Assembly: GCA_017526725.1 (NCBI GenBank)
Contig: JAFXRA010000072.1
Coordinates: 1 to 14,895, forward strand
Reading direction: 5' to 3'
Origin: Candidatus Rifleibacteriota bacterium
GTDB taxonomy: Bacteria; Riflebacteria; Ozemobacteria; Ozemobacterales; Ozemobacteraceae
DNA: 14,895 nucleotides
Shown here: positions 1 through 7,310 of the stretch, piece after piece
Layout of the letters: every line of letters starts with the position of its first letter
Position numbering within the stretch: position 1 is the stretch's first letter
Made by a program: the position numbers and the translations under genes
The notes under the pieces: generated by a model
Seen by the model: the letters and a program-made list of their open reading frames with translations, nothing else
What the model was told of the DNA's origin: nothing
The model's database searches: none

Positions 1-1
1 A

Positions 2-418
2 AAGTTAATTATTTCCTCTTGCACCAACAACACTGTTACTTACAGATTATCTGTCCAGTCTCTGATAGGCACAGCTAAAAATGTAAAACTAACTGCTAAA
101 GTTATTGGAAATGACGAACTACAGCCGGTTCCCAACATTACTAATATCGAAACCATCAGTGAAGGGAAAGGCGCTACCCTTGATTTTATTCTTCCGATAA
201 CTCCGAATCAGGCTCAGGATAAAAGCATAAAAGTTCAAGGCGACGTTGAATACTTGCCAGACTATGATGCAATAATAAAAAATGTTGAATCAAATGCTGA
301 CAACACTTATCAGAATCCTGCATTAAGAGAAAAATTAATCGATATGCTGAAGAAAAATAAAGCAAACAACCTTAAGTCAATTCAATCAGTGAGATATATT
401 CCAAAGACCAAGAACTGA
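2..418 (+). CDS. C-terminal end of an unrecognised protein (5' end outside window)
   Basis: An open frame enters from the left edge and ends at TGA 416-418, giving 138 codons with no start codon in view. The visible half (about residues 5-85) alternates hydrophobic and polar residues, with segments such as RLSVQSL, KNVKLTAKVIG and ATLDFILPIT, as expected for beta-sandwich, Ig-like domains of surface or periplasmic proteins. The last 50 residues look helical and basic (ALREKLIDMLKKNKANN). I do not recognise a family, and export cannot be judged without the N-terminus. Only 8 nt separate its stop from the transketolase-like start, so the two are probably co-transcribed. That the frame is coding is fairly sure; the fold is an inference. 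Confidence 0.7.
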   Translation, partial: KLIISSCTNNTVTYRLSVQSLIGTAKNVKLTAKVIGNDELQPVPNITNIETISEGKGATLDFILPITPNQAQDKSIKVQGDVEYLPDYDAIIKNVESNADNTYQNPALREKLIDMLKKNKANNLKSIQSVRYIPKTKN

Positions 419-426
419 GTTTACTT

Positions 427-2346
427 ATGAATACCTTTAAAGTAAAAAGTGAATTTATAAAATCTCTAGGGAATGATGTAGACAAGCTTCAAACTATTGC
501 TAATATTCATAGAATCAACTGTCTCGCAGGTTTAAAATCGGCTAATCACGGCTGGCTTGGCGCTTGCTTTTCCTGCATGGAACTACTGACCTGCATTTAT
601 CACCGTTACATTACAGACCCACTTACCTTAACAACTGCCAGAGGGTCGGTTTATCTCTCGAAAGGCCATGCTGCAATGGCTCAATATGCCATACTGGCTG
701 GTCTAGGTGTTATAAGCCTGGACAACCTTGAGAGTTACAAAAAAATATACGGTCTGCCGGCACACTGTGACAGAAATATTCCCGGCATAGACTGCGACAG
801 TGGTTCTCTTGGAATGGGTCTTTCCAAAGCAATAGGCACTGCAATCAGCAACAGAGACAACGGCCGCAAAGACCCTGTCTTCGTAATTATTGGCGACGGT
901 GAACTTCAGGAAGGTCAGGTATTTGAATCTTTACTCAGCCTTAGAAAGTTTAATCCCGACCGTATTGTTCCAATAATAGACCGTAACCATTTACAATCAG
1001 ACAGTTCAACTGCAGATATAAAAGATGCTAGAAACTGGGCAATGGTCTTTGAAGGAATCGGCCTAAGAGTCAGAGAAATTAACGGTCACTACCCTAATCA
1101 GATATGTGAAGCAATAGATGAAACATTGGCAGACCCATCACCTTCTATAATTATCGCTTCAACTCAAAAAGGGCACGGAACTAAGCTAACTGCCATGGAA
1201 AGAAACATTCCGCCCAGAACAGGAGTTTGGCATAGCCAAATTCCAACAGATTCAGAATATATGGAAATGTTGGAAGAATTAATAACCTGCATAAACAGTG
1301 AAGCTTTACGATTCTTATTTGATGAATACAAGAGTAATCAAGCTGCATTTAATGCCAATGCTAATGCTATTCCATTATTAAATTCGGTTAAATCTACAGG
1401 ACAAGCTTTTGCAGATGCTTTATTACAATTAGGAGAAAACGACGAAAGCATCTATGTTCTTGACGCTGACTTGGAAAAATCATGCAAACTGACAAAAATT
1501 GCTGATACTTTTTCCAACAGATATTTAGAAGTAGGAATAAGCGAGCAGGACATGTGCTCAATCGCAGCAGGCCTGGCATTAGCCGGGAAAATACCTGTAG
1601 TTAATACCTATGCATCTTTCTATAAAAGAAGCTTAGACCAGATATTTTCAGTTGTTACCGAAAAACTTCCAGTAATATTTGCTGGTCACTACTCTGGGAC
1701 AGACTATTTTACCGATGGTAAAAGCCACCAGTCTATTACAGACATAGGTTTGATGTTCAGCCTAGGTGAAATTGAAATATTAGAACCTGTTGACGAAACA
1801 ACAACCAGCGAAATGCTTGAAGCCACAATAAGCAGAATGAAGAAGGAATTCTCAGAAACAGGCCATTCTAAGCCTACTTATATAAGACTTCATAGAACGC
1901 CCTGCAATGAAAACTTTGATATTCCTTACTGTTTCGATAATGTTGGCATATATAAATCGGAAATAGAAAATCAGGATAACCGCTGTATAGTTTTTACAAG
2001 TGGACCCCACATGCTAAGTAATGCATTAGAAGCTATTGATAGGCTTTTTGATGAAAACATAGCATTAGATGTAATTCCTGTTTTACGCTACAGTGACGAA
2101 AATAAATTCCTTAAAAATGCAATTGCAAGATATAAATATGTTTTCACTCTGGAAGACCATCGACGAGAAACAGGATTAGGCGGTTTCATAGCTTCTCTTG
2201 GATTCAAAAATCCAGTCAGAATAGGCTGTAAAAGCTATGCTCAGTCTGCACGTTCATTAGAAGACATGCAGAACTTCCATAAACTGACTATTGACGAACT
2301 ATGTGATGTTATCCGCAAGGTAACTAATTGCAAAGACCACAAATAA
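427..2346 (+). CDS. Transketolase-family enzyme, single chain (639 aa)
   Basis: A thiamine-diphosphate enzyme that would move two-carbon ketol units between sugar phosphates in the cytosol; its actual substrate is not shown. The N-terminal ThDP half (about 20-290) has LSKGH with H81, SGSLGMGLS at 126-133, the cofactor motif GDGELQEGQ starting G156, and N187 in the usual GDG...N spacing. The C-terminal half (about 322-635) has SGIL-free but typical VLDADLEKS, the catalytic-type Glu E373 in GISEQDM, and SHQ with H434. At 639 residues it matches full-length transketolases (about 660), but the sequence style resembles the split two-subunit bacterial and archaeal forms joined by a linker near 295-320. 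Where the family has GHPGG it reads NHGWLG, which may change the substrate site. No clear Shine-Dalgarno precedes the ATG, so translation may be coupled to the upstream gene. It could serve the pentose pathway or make sugar precursors for surface glycans. Confidence 0.88.
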   Translation: MNTFKVKSEFIKSLGNDVDKLQTIANIHRINCLAGLKSANHGWLGACFSCMELLTCIYHRYITDPLTLTTARGSVYLSKGHAAMAQYAILAGLGVISLDNLESYKKIYGLPAHCDRNIPGIDCDSGSLGMGLSKAIGTAISNRDNGRKDPVFVIIGDGELQEGQVFESLLSLRKFNPDRIVPIIDRNHLQSDSSTADIKDARNWAMVFEGIGLRVREINGHYPNQICEAIDETLADPSPSIIIASTQKGHGTKLTAMERNIPPRTGVWHSQIPTDSEYMEMLEELITCINSEALRFLFDEYKSNQAAFNANANAIPLLNSVKSTGQAFADALLQLGENDESIYVLDADLEKSCKLTKIADTFSNRYLEVGISEQDMCSIAAGLALAGKIPVVNTYASFYKRSLDQIFSVVTEKLPVIFAGHYSGTDYFTDGKSHQSITDIGLMFSLGEIEILEPVDETTTSEMLEATISRMKKEFSETGHSKPTYIRLHRTPCNENFDIPYCFDNVGIYKSEIENQDNRCIVFTSGPHMLSNALEAIDRLFDENIALDVIPVLRYSDENKFLKNAIARYKYVFTLEDHRRETGLGGFIASLGFKNPVRIGCKSYAQSARSLEDMQNFHKLTIDELCDVIRKVTNCKDHK

Positions 2347-2349
2347 ATA

Positions 2350-3486
2350 ATGCCCGATCAAAAAAAGCCAGGAGCAACAACATCTCATCCAAAAGGGAAT
2401 AAACCAAAACCTTTTACGAATAAACCCAGAAAAAAAGAGATGTCTCCTGCTCTTATGATCGGGATATTTGTTTTAGTCATTCTGCTTTCTGCTGGAATTT
2501 TATTCTTAGTATTTAAAAAACCTTTTTCAAAAAGTTCCAACAAACCTCAAACAAAAACTGTTTATGTAAACGCAGAAAAAGAGAAAGAAAAACTAGAAGT
2601 TAAGACTTATACAGATAAAGAACCTGTAAAAGCCTCTCAGCCCAAAGATTATCCCAAGAAATCTCAAAGCCCTGATAATCAGATTTCTAAGCCCAAATCC
2701 GGGTCTATCTCGCCACAATATCAACATAAATTTGTTTCTTCTGCTAGAGAATGGCAGCCGATTAATCCAGGCTTAAGAGAAGCAACTAACAGATTTAAAA
2801 ATCTTGTATACGGTGGGAAACCCAGCACAATACTAGATTTGAATATTTTGGAAAATTCCTCATACTATTCTGCTTATAGCGAGAAAAAAAGAAACCCTAT
2901 GTGGGTTGCATACCGACTGGATTACTTTAAAGGGCAGAATAAACTGCCGAGACCGGGAGGATTCCACCCTGATTTCAGAACAAAGGCTAGAATAGACCAA
3001 AAGGTTTATTCAAAAACAGGCTATGACAGAGGTCACATGTGTCCTAATTCAGCTATTGCAGCTAGATATGGCAAAAAAGGTCAGATAGAAACTTTCCTGA
3101 TGTCAAATATATGCCCACAAAAGCCTGATTTAAACAGAAAAGTCTGGGAAAGATTAGAAAGATTGGAAGAAGGTTACGCCAATAAATTCGGCGGGATTTG
3201 GATTATAACCGGTCCAATATTTGATCAGCACGTAGAAATACTTAACCAACAAGTTGAAATTCCAGACGCATTTTACAAAATACTGATAGATGAAGACAAA
3301 GGTAAAGTTAGAGTTTTACCTTTTATAGTTCCTCAGAATGTTACCGGGAAAGAAATCTTGAATGAATTTCTTACTTCTGTAGATGAAATAGAAAGACAAA
3401 CCGGACTAGATTTCTTTACCCCAATGGATAAAGAGTTTCAAGATAAACTAGAATCATTTGTTCCACCCAAAACCATGTGGAATTAA
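2350..3486 (+). CDS. Membrane-anchored DNA/RNA non-specific endonuclease (DRGH/NUC family)
   Basis: A 378-residue nuclease of the beta-beta-alpha-metal DRGH family, which cuts DNA and RNA without strong sequence preference using a metal ion. A lysine-rich cytoplasmic N-terminus (1-34) precedes one membrane segment at about 35-55 (ALMIGIFVLVILLSAGI). A Lys/Pro/Gln-rich linker follows to about 125, then the catalytic domain at about 140-350. The core motif is DRGHMCPNSA with catalytic His H229; the metal-ligand and helix motif follows as FLMSNICPQ and N262-x3-W266-ERLE. The type II anchor would place the nuclease outside the cytoplasmic membrane, as in pneumococcal EndA. Its ATG comes 3 nt after the transketolase stop with no clear Shine-Dalgarno, which suggests translational coupling. 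Family is confident; a role in DNA uptake, nutrient scavenging or defence is open. Confidence 0.9.
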   Translation: MPDQKKPGATTSHPKGNKPKPFTNKPRKKEMSPALMIGIFVLVILLSAGILFLVFKKPFSKSSNKPQTKTVYVNAEKEKEKLEVKTYTDKEPVKASQPKDYPKKSQSPDNQISKPKSGSISPQYQHKFVSSAREWQPINPGLREATNRFKNLVYGGKPSTILDLNILENSSYYSAYSEKKRNPMWVAYRLDYFKGQNKLPRPGGFHPDFRTKARIDQKVYSKTGYDRGHMCPNSAIAARYGKKGQIETFLMSNICPQKPDLNRKVWERLERLEEGYANKFGGIWIITGPIFDQHVEILNQQVEIPDAFYKILIDEDKGKVRVLPFIVPQNVTGKEILNEFLTSVDEIERQTGLDFFTPMDKEFQDKLESFVPPKTMWN

Positions 3487-3527
3487 CATTAAATTACAAA
3501 TCACTATATACACAAATTTAAAATGCG

Positions 3528-3536
3528 TGGTATAAT
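3528..3536 (+). promoter_or_regulatory. Extended -10 promoter of the dCTP deaminase gene
   Basis: A perfect TATAAT at 3531-3536 is preceded by TG plus one base (TGG), the extended -10 form read by sigma-70-type polymerase, which needs little or no -35. No good -35 is visible 16-18 nt upstream. It sits 39 nt before the dcd start codon and in the 88-nt gap after the nuclease gene, so dcd is probably a separate transcript. Confidence 0.7.
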
Positions 3537-3574
3537 AAAGTCCCAAAAGTTGTAACAATAGGAGAAATTAATAG

Positions 3575-4108
3575 ATGGGAATTCTTGGTAAAGAAGCTAT
3601 TATTAAAGAAATTGAAAAAGGAACAATTAAAGTTGAACCTTACAACGAAAAAATGCTAGGTCCTGCAAGTATAGACCTCCATTTGTCCAACGCTTTCCGC
3701 GTTTTCGTTCATTTGCCTAACACACTAAACCTTACTGCAGATATGGATTTTAAAGCAGCAACAAAAGGCTTTTTGGTTCCAGAAGGTGAAATGCTGACAA
3801 TTAAGCCTGGACAAACAGTTTTAGGTATTACTCAGGAAAAAATAACTCTTGGAGATGGTATTTCCGGTTGGTTAGAAGGAAGAAGCCGTTTCGCCCGTGT
3901 AGGCCTTCTCGTTCATATTTCAGCTTCTTTCATGCAACCTGGTATAAGCAACCATCAGGTTCTTGAAATTTCAAATTTCGGTCCTATCGCTCTAAATCTC
4001 ATTCCTGGCACACCAGTATGCCAGTTTATTTTCCAACGTTGTGAAAGCTCTGGAAAATATCAGGGCGTTTTCTCTGGTCAGACACCTGAAAACTTTGCAA
4101 AAGACTAA
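3575..4108 (+). CDS. dcd: dCTP deaminase
   Basis: Deaminates dCTP to dUTP, supplying dUMP for thymidylate synthesis in the cytosol; some relatives are bifunctional and go on to dUMP. The 177-residue length fits the family. The fold signature ASIDLHLSNAFRVF (31-44) and the active-site stretch GRSRFARVGL...HISA...VLE are present. Aligned by hand to E. coli Dcd, S104, R108, A117 and E131 match Ser111, Arg115, Ala124 and the catalytic Glu138. Two usual positions differ: the common DPG reads QPG (121-123) and a following Gly reads Asn. ATG has AGGAGA (3560-3565) 9 nt upstream. It is expressed alone between an extended -10 promoter and a strong terminator. Sequence alone does not settle monofunctional versus bifunctional activity. 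Confidence 0.93.
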   Translation: MGILGKEAIIKEIEKGTIKVEPYNEKMLGPASIDLHLSNAFRVFVHLPNTLNLTADMDFKAATKGFLVPEGEMLTIKPGQTVLGITQEKITLGDGISGWLEGRSRFARVGLLVHISASFMQPGISNHQVLEISNFGPIALNLIPGTPVCQFIFQRCESSGKYQGVFSGQTPENFAKD

Positions 4109-4121
4109 GTTCGAATTATGT

Positions 4122-4153
4122 AGCGTCCCTCAAACGGGACGCTTTATTTTTTT
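4122..4153 (+). terminator. Rho-independent terminator of dcd
   Basis: An 8-bp perfect stem (AGCGTCCC 4122-4129 with GGGACGCT 4136-4143) has a 6-nt loop and is followed by TTATTTTTTT. It begins 14 nt after the dcd stop codon. Confidence 0.93.
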
Positions 4154-4161
4154 ATTAAATA

Positions 4162-4216
4162 TAAAAAAAGATTACTCACAAGCTTTATTAGAGTTTGTGA
4201 ATAATCTCTTTTTTAT
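4162..4216. terminator. Bidirectional terminator between convergent genes
   Basis: Two 13-nt arms, AGATTACTCACAA (4169-4181) and TTGTGAATAATCT (4195-4207), pair with a single mismatch around a 13-nt loop. A run of seven A lies on the left and a run of T on the right, so either strand yields a hairpin plus U-tract. It lies 23 nt past the stop of the minus-strand histone-tail gene, for which it is probably the main terminator, and acts as a second stop for dcd. Confidence 0.85.
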
Positions 4217-4229
4217 GCTAATTAAAAGC

Positions 4230-4823
4230 TTATTTCTTGGTTTTCTTAGCGGGAGCCTTGGCAGCAGGTTTCTTCACTGCTGTTTTTTTGGCTGGAGCAG
4301 CTTTTTTTGCTGGTTCAGCTTTCTTAGCTGTAGTTTTTATAGCAGCCGGCTTTTTGGCTGGAGCCTTTTTAGCATCTTTCTTAGCAGATACCAATTCAAG
4401 ATTTTCTAACCTATTCTTTTCAAATTCTTCTTCATATTTGCTCTGAATTTTTGTAAACATGGCAACATGTTCTTCAAAATTCTTCGGCGGCTTGCCATTC
4501 ATTTTTCTGTCAATGTCACGATCTGCAAGTCTGAAGGTTAATTCTTCCCAGAAAGAAGCATCTTCATATTCTTCGATGAAATCACGAACCTGAGTTTCTT
4601 CTTCCCAGTCTTCGCTTAAGAAATAGTCTTTTGCTTCTTCATCATATTCGATTTCTTTAGTCAAGCCATTTTCGTAAGCTTCATGATAAAGTTTCTGCAA
4701 AAGCTTTAAATAATCATCTTTTCTTTCGTCTTCTTCAACATCCATTGAAGTAAGAACCCAATCGGCTATACTCAACAATTCAAGGAGTTTTTCCAATTCA
4801 TTTTTTGTAAACTTAATCTGCAT
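4230..4823 (-). CDS. Acidic helical protein with histone H1-like Lys/Ala/Pro tail
   Basis: I do not recognise a named family. The 197-residue product has two opposite halves. Residues 1-146 are strongly acidic and mostly helical, opening with an amphipathic segment (KNELEKLLELLSIADWVLTSMD) and carrying Glu/Asp-rich runs such as DWEEETQ and YEEEFEKN. Residues 147-197 are almost only Lys, Ala, Pro and Thr in irregular PAKK/AKKA units, like the C-terminal tails of eukaryotic histone H1, bacterial H1-like proteins and some HU proteins, which bind DNA through charge. The acidic body could shield the tail or bind a partner. The start ATG follows a weak GAGA 7 nt upstream and lies 20 nt after the acyl-CoA ligase stop, so the two share a transcript. 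DNA or RNA binding is inferred from composition only. Confidence 0.8.
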   Translation of the reverse strand: MQIKFTKNELEKLLELLSIADWVLTSMDVEEDERKDDYLKLLQKLYHEAYENGLTKEIEYDEEAKDYFLSEDWEEETQVRDFIEEYEDASFWEELTFRLADRDIDRKMNGKPPKNFEEHVAMFTKIQSKYEEEFEKNRLENLELVSAKKDAKKAPAKKPAAIKTTAKKAEPAKKAAPAKKTAVKKPAAKAPAKKTKK

Positions 4824-4843
4824 AGAGTATTCTCAACTTTCTT

Positions 4844-6448
4844 TTATTTCACATCCTGTAATTGTCTGCGAAGAATCTTACCAACAGCAGACTTGGGCAA
4901 ATTATCCATGAACACTACTTCTCTAGGAACCTTATAGTTAGCTAAATTCTGACGGCAGTAAGCGATAATTTCTTTTGAATCAGCAGTTTCGCCTTCATTC
5001 AACACAACAAAAGCCTTAACCACTTCTCCTCTTGTTTCGCTCTTAGAGCCGATAACAGCAGCTTCTCTAATCTTTGGATATTTATAGAGAACTTCTTCAA
5101 CTTCTCTTGGATAGACGTTATATCCACCACAGATAATGAGGTCTTTTTTACGGTCAGTAATAAAGAAATAACCATCTTCATCGTATCTAGCTATATCGCC
5201 TGTGTACAACCAGCCATCGCGTATTACCAAGTCAGTTTCAACTTTCTGGTTATAATACCCCATCATTACCTGAGGTCCTCTTACGCAGAGTTCGCCTTGT
5301 TCGCCAGGACCTAATTCCTTAATACCATATTCAACATCTACTATTTTTGCTTCAGTAAATGGAAGAGGCATACCGATAGAACCTTCTTTTTTCGGTAAAT
5401 CCATATTTGAGAAGTGAGTAACCGGAGAAGCTTCGCTTAAGCCGTAACCTTCGGAAATAATAGCGCCGGTTTTCTTTTCAAATGCCTGCATGCTTGCAAG
5501 AGAAAGCGGAGCAGAACCAGATATCAGAACTTTTAAAGAAGAAAGGTCATAGCTGTCTATATCTTTTTGAGTAATGCATGCGTTAAAAATAGATGGAGCT
5601 GATGGCATTGCTGTAATGCGTTCTTTTTGAATTGTTGCCAAAAAGCTTTTTGGACTGAAACGAGGCAACGGGGTCTGACTTGCACCAATCATTGTCGGGA
5701 ACAAAACAGAAACCATTAAACCATAGCTGTGGAAATATGGGAGAACACAGATGAATGCTTCCTGACCCTCAAATAAATGCTTAGTGAACATTGAACAAAC
5801 CTGCTGACAATTAGCCAATGCATTTGCATGAGTAATCATACAGCCCTTAGAAACGCCTGTTGTTCCACCAGTATACTGGAGAAAAGCTAAATCTGTCTGA
5901 GGATTGATGGTTTTGCAGTAATAACCACGGTTTTCCTTAAGCAAATCTTCCCAAGGATGAATTTTGGGGTTGTCAAAATTCTGTTCTTCATCAGACAATT
6001 TAACAACAAAAACATCGGTAACTTCTGTTTTGTCTAAAATAGCCTTTACTTTAGATAAGAGCAAATCACAGGTTATGATTATTTTTGAATCGGAATCAGT
6101 AATCTGATGCAATAATTCGCTTTCAGAATACAAAGGATTAGTCATAACACAGGTACAATCGCCTATAACAACACTCCAAATAGCAATAACTGTTTGAGGT
6201 GTATTCGGAAGGAATATTAAAACTCTCTGCTGTTTTTCTAAACCACAAAGGCGTAGATTACCTGCAATTTTAGAGGTTACATAACCTAATTCTTTATAGG
6301 TCATCTTAAAATCGCCAATCTTGAAAGCAAGCTTGTCAGCAAACTTTGTTACAGCTTCATTCAATAGAGTATGAAGACTACCGGGTTTTAAAATATTTTC
6401 TCTAACAAGGGGTACATTGTTTACATCAGTCCAACGACCAGTCAGCAT
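4844..6448 (-). CDS. AMP-forming acyl-CoA ligase (long-chain fatty acid type)
   Basis: Activates a carboxylic acid with ATP to an acyl-adenylate and transfers it to CoA. All core motifs of the adenylate-forming superfamily are seen: the phosphate loop YTGGTTGVSKG (192-202), EGYGLSE (333-339), GWLYTGDIA (412-420), the hinge region DRKKDLIICGGYNVYPREVE (432-451), and the A10 motif LPKSAVGKILRR with catalytic Lys K524. At 534 residues it is close to FadD-type enzymes (about 560); 4-coumarate-CoA-ligase-like or medium-chain enzymes remain possible. The start is taken at ATG 6446-6448, 6 nt from GGAGG, not at the TTG one codon before, which is only 3 nt from it. The histone-tail gene follows after 20 nt. 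Fatty-acid uptake or recycling of acyl chains is the likely role. Confidence 0.92.
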   Translation of the reverse strand: MLTGRWTDVNNVPLVRENILKPGSLHTLLNEAVTKFADKLAFKIGDFKMTYKELGYVTSKIAGNLRLCGLEKQQRVLIFLPNTPQTVIAIWSVVIGDCTCVMTNPLYSESELLHQITDSDSKIIITCDLLLSKVKAILDKTEVTDVFVVKLSDEEQNFDNPKIHPWEDLLKENRGYYCKTINPQTDLAFLQYTGGTTGVSKGCMITHANALANCQQVCSMFTKHLFEGQEAFICVLPYFHSYGLMVSVLFPTMIGASQTPLPRFSPKSFLATIQKERITAMPSAPSIFNACITQKDIDSYDLSSLKVLISGSAPLSLASMQAFEKKTGAIISEGYGLSEASPVTHFSNMDLPKKEGSIGMPLPFTEAKIVDVEYGIKELGPGEQGELCVRGPQVMMGYYNQKVETDLVIRDGWLYTGDIARYDEDGYFFITDRKKDLIICGGYNVYPREVEEVLYKYPKIREAAVIGSKSETRGEVVKAFVVLNEGETADSKEIIAYCRQNLANYKVPREVVFMDNLPKSAVGKILRRQLQDVK

Positions 6449-6454
6449 CAAATG

Positions 6455-6459
6455 CCTCC
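6455..6459 (-). promoter_or_regulatory. Ribosome binding site that decides the ligase start
   Basis: GGAGG on the minus strand lies 6 nt before ATG 6448 but only 3 nt before the in-frame TTG 6451. The spacing favours the ATG. Confidence 0.8.
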
Positions 6460-6518
6460 GATAAAGTTTAAATAAAAAGTGTTACTAATTTCGACGTTCA
6501 AGAAATTGTGTACATAGT

Positions 6519-6547
6519 ATAATAATAAATAAAATGAAATAGAGCAA
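6519..6547 (-). promoter_or_regulatory. Candidate promoter of the ligase operon
   Basis: On the minus strand TTGCTC (6547-6542) and TATTAT (6524-6519) are separated by 17 nt, with TATACT overlapping just downstream as an alternative -10. It lies about 70 nt before the ligase start. The surrounding DNA is very AT-rich, so chance matches are likely. Confidence 0.5.
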
Positions 6548-6566
6548 GCCTGTTTTATGATTTTTG

Positions 6567-6595
6567 TTGACTTAGTTTAACAATTAAAGTATTGT
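6567..6595 (+). promoter_or_regulatory. Promoter of the SlyD-like gene
   Basis: TTGACT (6567-6572) and TATTGT (6590-6595) are 17 nt apart, 44 nt before the start codon. The gene is divergent from the acyl-CoA ligase, so the roughly 190-nt gap holds two outward promoters about 20 nt apart. Confidence 0.65.
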
Positions 6596-6639
6596 AGCCA
6601 TAAAAATTTACGGCTGGAAACAGCAAAAAGGAAAAAATA

Positions 6640-7131
6640 ATGACTAATGTAAAAAATGGCGATTGGGTTTTTGTTCATTACACTGGCAAATTTGAAGACG
6701 GTAAAGTTTTTGATTCCAGCCTTAATGGTTCACCACTTGATTTCGTAGTAGGTGAAGGCGGACTTATCGGCGGCTTTGAAAACGGCGTTTTAGGCATGGC
6801 TAAAGGAGAAAAGAAGACTATAAAACTTACTCCAGAAGAAGGTTATGGTCCTTATGATGAAAAGGCTGTTTTTGATGTTCCCGTATCTAATTTCGGTGAA
6901 AAACCAGATTTAGAAAAAGGTATGCAGATTGTTGTAACTCCACAGGATGGTCAGGAATTTCTCGCTACAATAGCAGATTTCAATGACGAAACTGTTAAAC
7001 TTGATACCAACCATCCATTAGCTGGTAAGAACCTTACTTTCGAACTTGAAATAGTAGACATTAAAGATGCTAGCGAACGCCCACAGCATAGTTGCGGCGG
7101 ATGCTGCGGTCATTGCGGTGGCTGTCATTGA
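6640..7131 (+). CDS. slyD: FKBP-type peptidyl-prolyl cis-trans isomerase, SlyD-like
   Basis: Speeds proline cis-trans isomerisation and acts as a cytosolic chaperone. The 163-residue product has the SlyD layout: an FKBP half (1-70) with VHYTGKFEDGKVFDSS, the loop GEGGLIGGFENGVLGM and KLTPEEGYGPYDE; an insert-in-flap domain (about 72-125); the closing FKBP strand (LTFELEIVDI, 132-141). The tail from 150 reads HSCGGCCGHCGGCH, with five Cys and three His, a likely metal-binding end comparable to the Cys/His tail through which E. coli SlyD binds nickel for hydrogenase maturation. No hydrogenase gene is in the window. AAGGA lies 7 nt before the ATG. Metal identity is unknown. Confidence 0.93.
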   Translation: MTNVKNGDWVFVHYTGKFEDGKVFDSSLNGSPLDFVVGEGGLIGGFENGVLGMAKGEKKTIKLTPEEGYGPYDEKAVFDVPVSNFGEKPDLEKGMQIVVTPQDGQEFLATIADFNDETVKLDTNHPLAGKNLTFELEIVDIKDASERPQHSCGGCCGHCGGCH

Positions 7132-7140
7132 TTTAAATAA

Positions 7141-7176
7141 GATATAAGTTATAAGACCAAAAATTGAGATATAAGA
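7141..7176 (-). repeat. Intergenic repeat copy, inverted relative to 8349-8384
   Basis: Read on the minus strand, this 36-nt stretch begins with a 20-nt unit TCTTATATCTCAATTTTTGG, then TCTTATA. The unit matches 18 of 20 bases of the copy at 8349-8368 on the plus strand, and the next 7 bases also match. The two copies thus form long-range inverted repeats around dprA. Confidence 0.7.
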
Positions 7177-7226
7177 TCTCTTCAATCTTCAAACTTCTAT
7201 CTTCTATCTCACTTATTGTTAATTAG

Positions 7227-7273
7227 AAGGCTAGTAAACAAAGTATATTTCATATAATTAGTTTACTAGCCTT
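7227..7273. terminator. Hairpin between convergent slyD-like and dprA genes
   Basis: A perfect 13-bp stem (7227-7239 with 7261-7273, core GGCTAGTAAAC) has a 21-nt AT-rich loop. It lies between the stops of two convergent genes, where a shared terminator is expected. The T-tracts on both sides are short and broken, so termination may be weak. It is the only strong hairpin in the 179-nt gap. Confidence 0.6.
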
Positions 7274-7310
7274 TGGTTTAACAAGAAAATCAACCAAATA
7301 AATACTTTTA

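Noticed and set aside
1394..1579. Minus-strand frame inside the transketolase-like gene
   Set aside because: It lies wholly within a well-supported coding gene and has no start signals or recognisable motif.
4041..4409. Plus-strand frame overlapping the end of dcd
   Set aside because: It runs through two terminators and the tail of the minus-strand gene, and the product is a Ser/Phe/Leu-rich artefact.
4237..4446. Plus-strand Ala/Phe-rich open frame
   Set aside because: It is the mirror of the Lys/Ala/Pro tail codons of the minus-strand gene; it has no ribosome binding site and its composition follows from the repeat.
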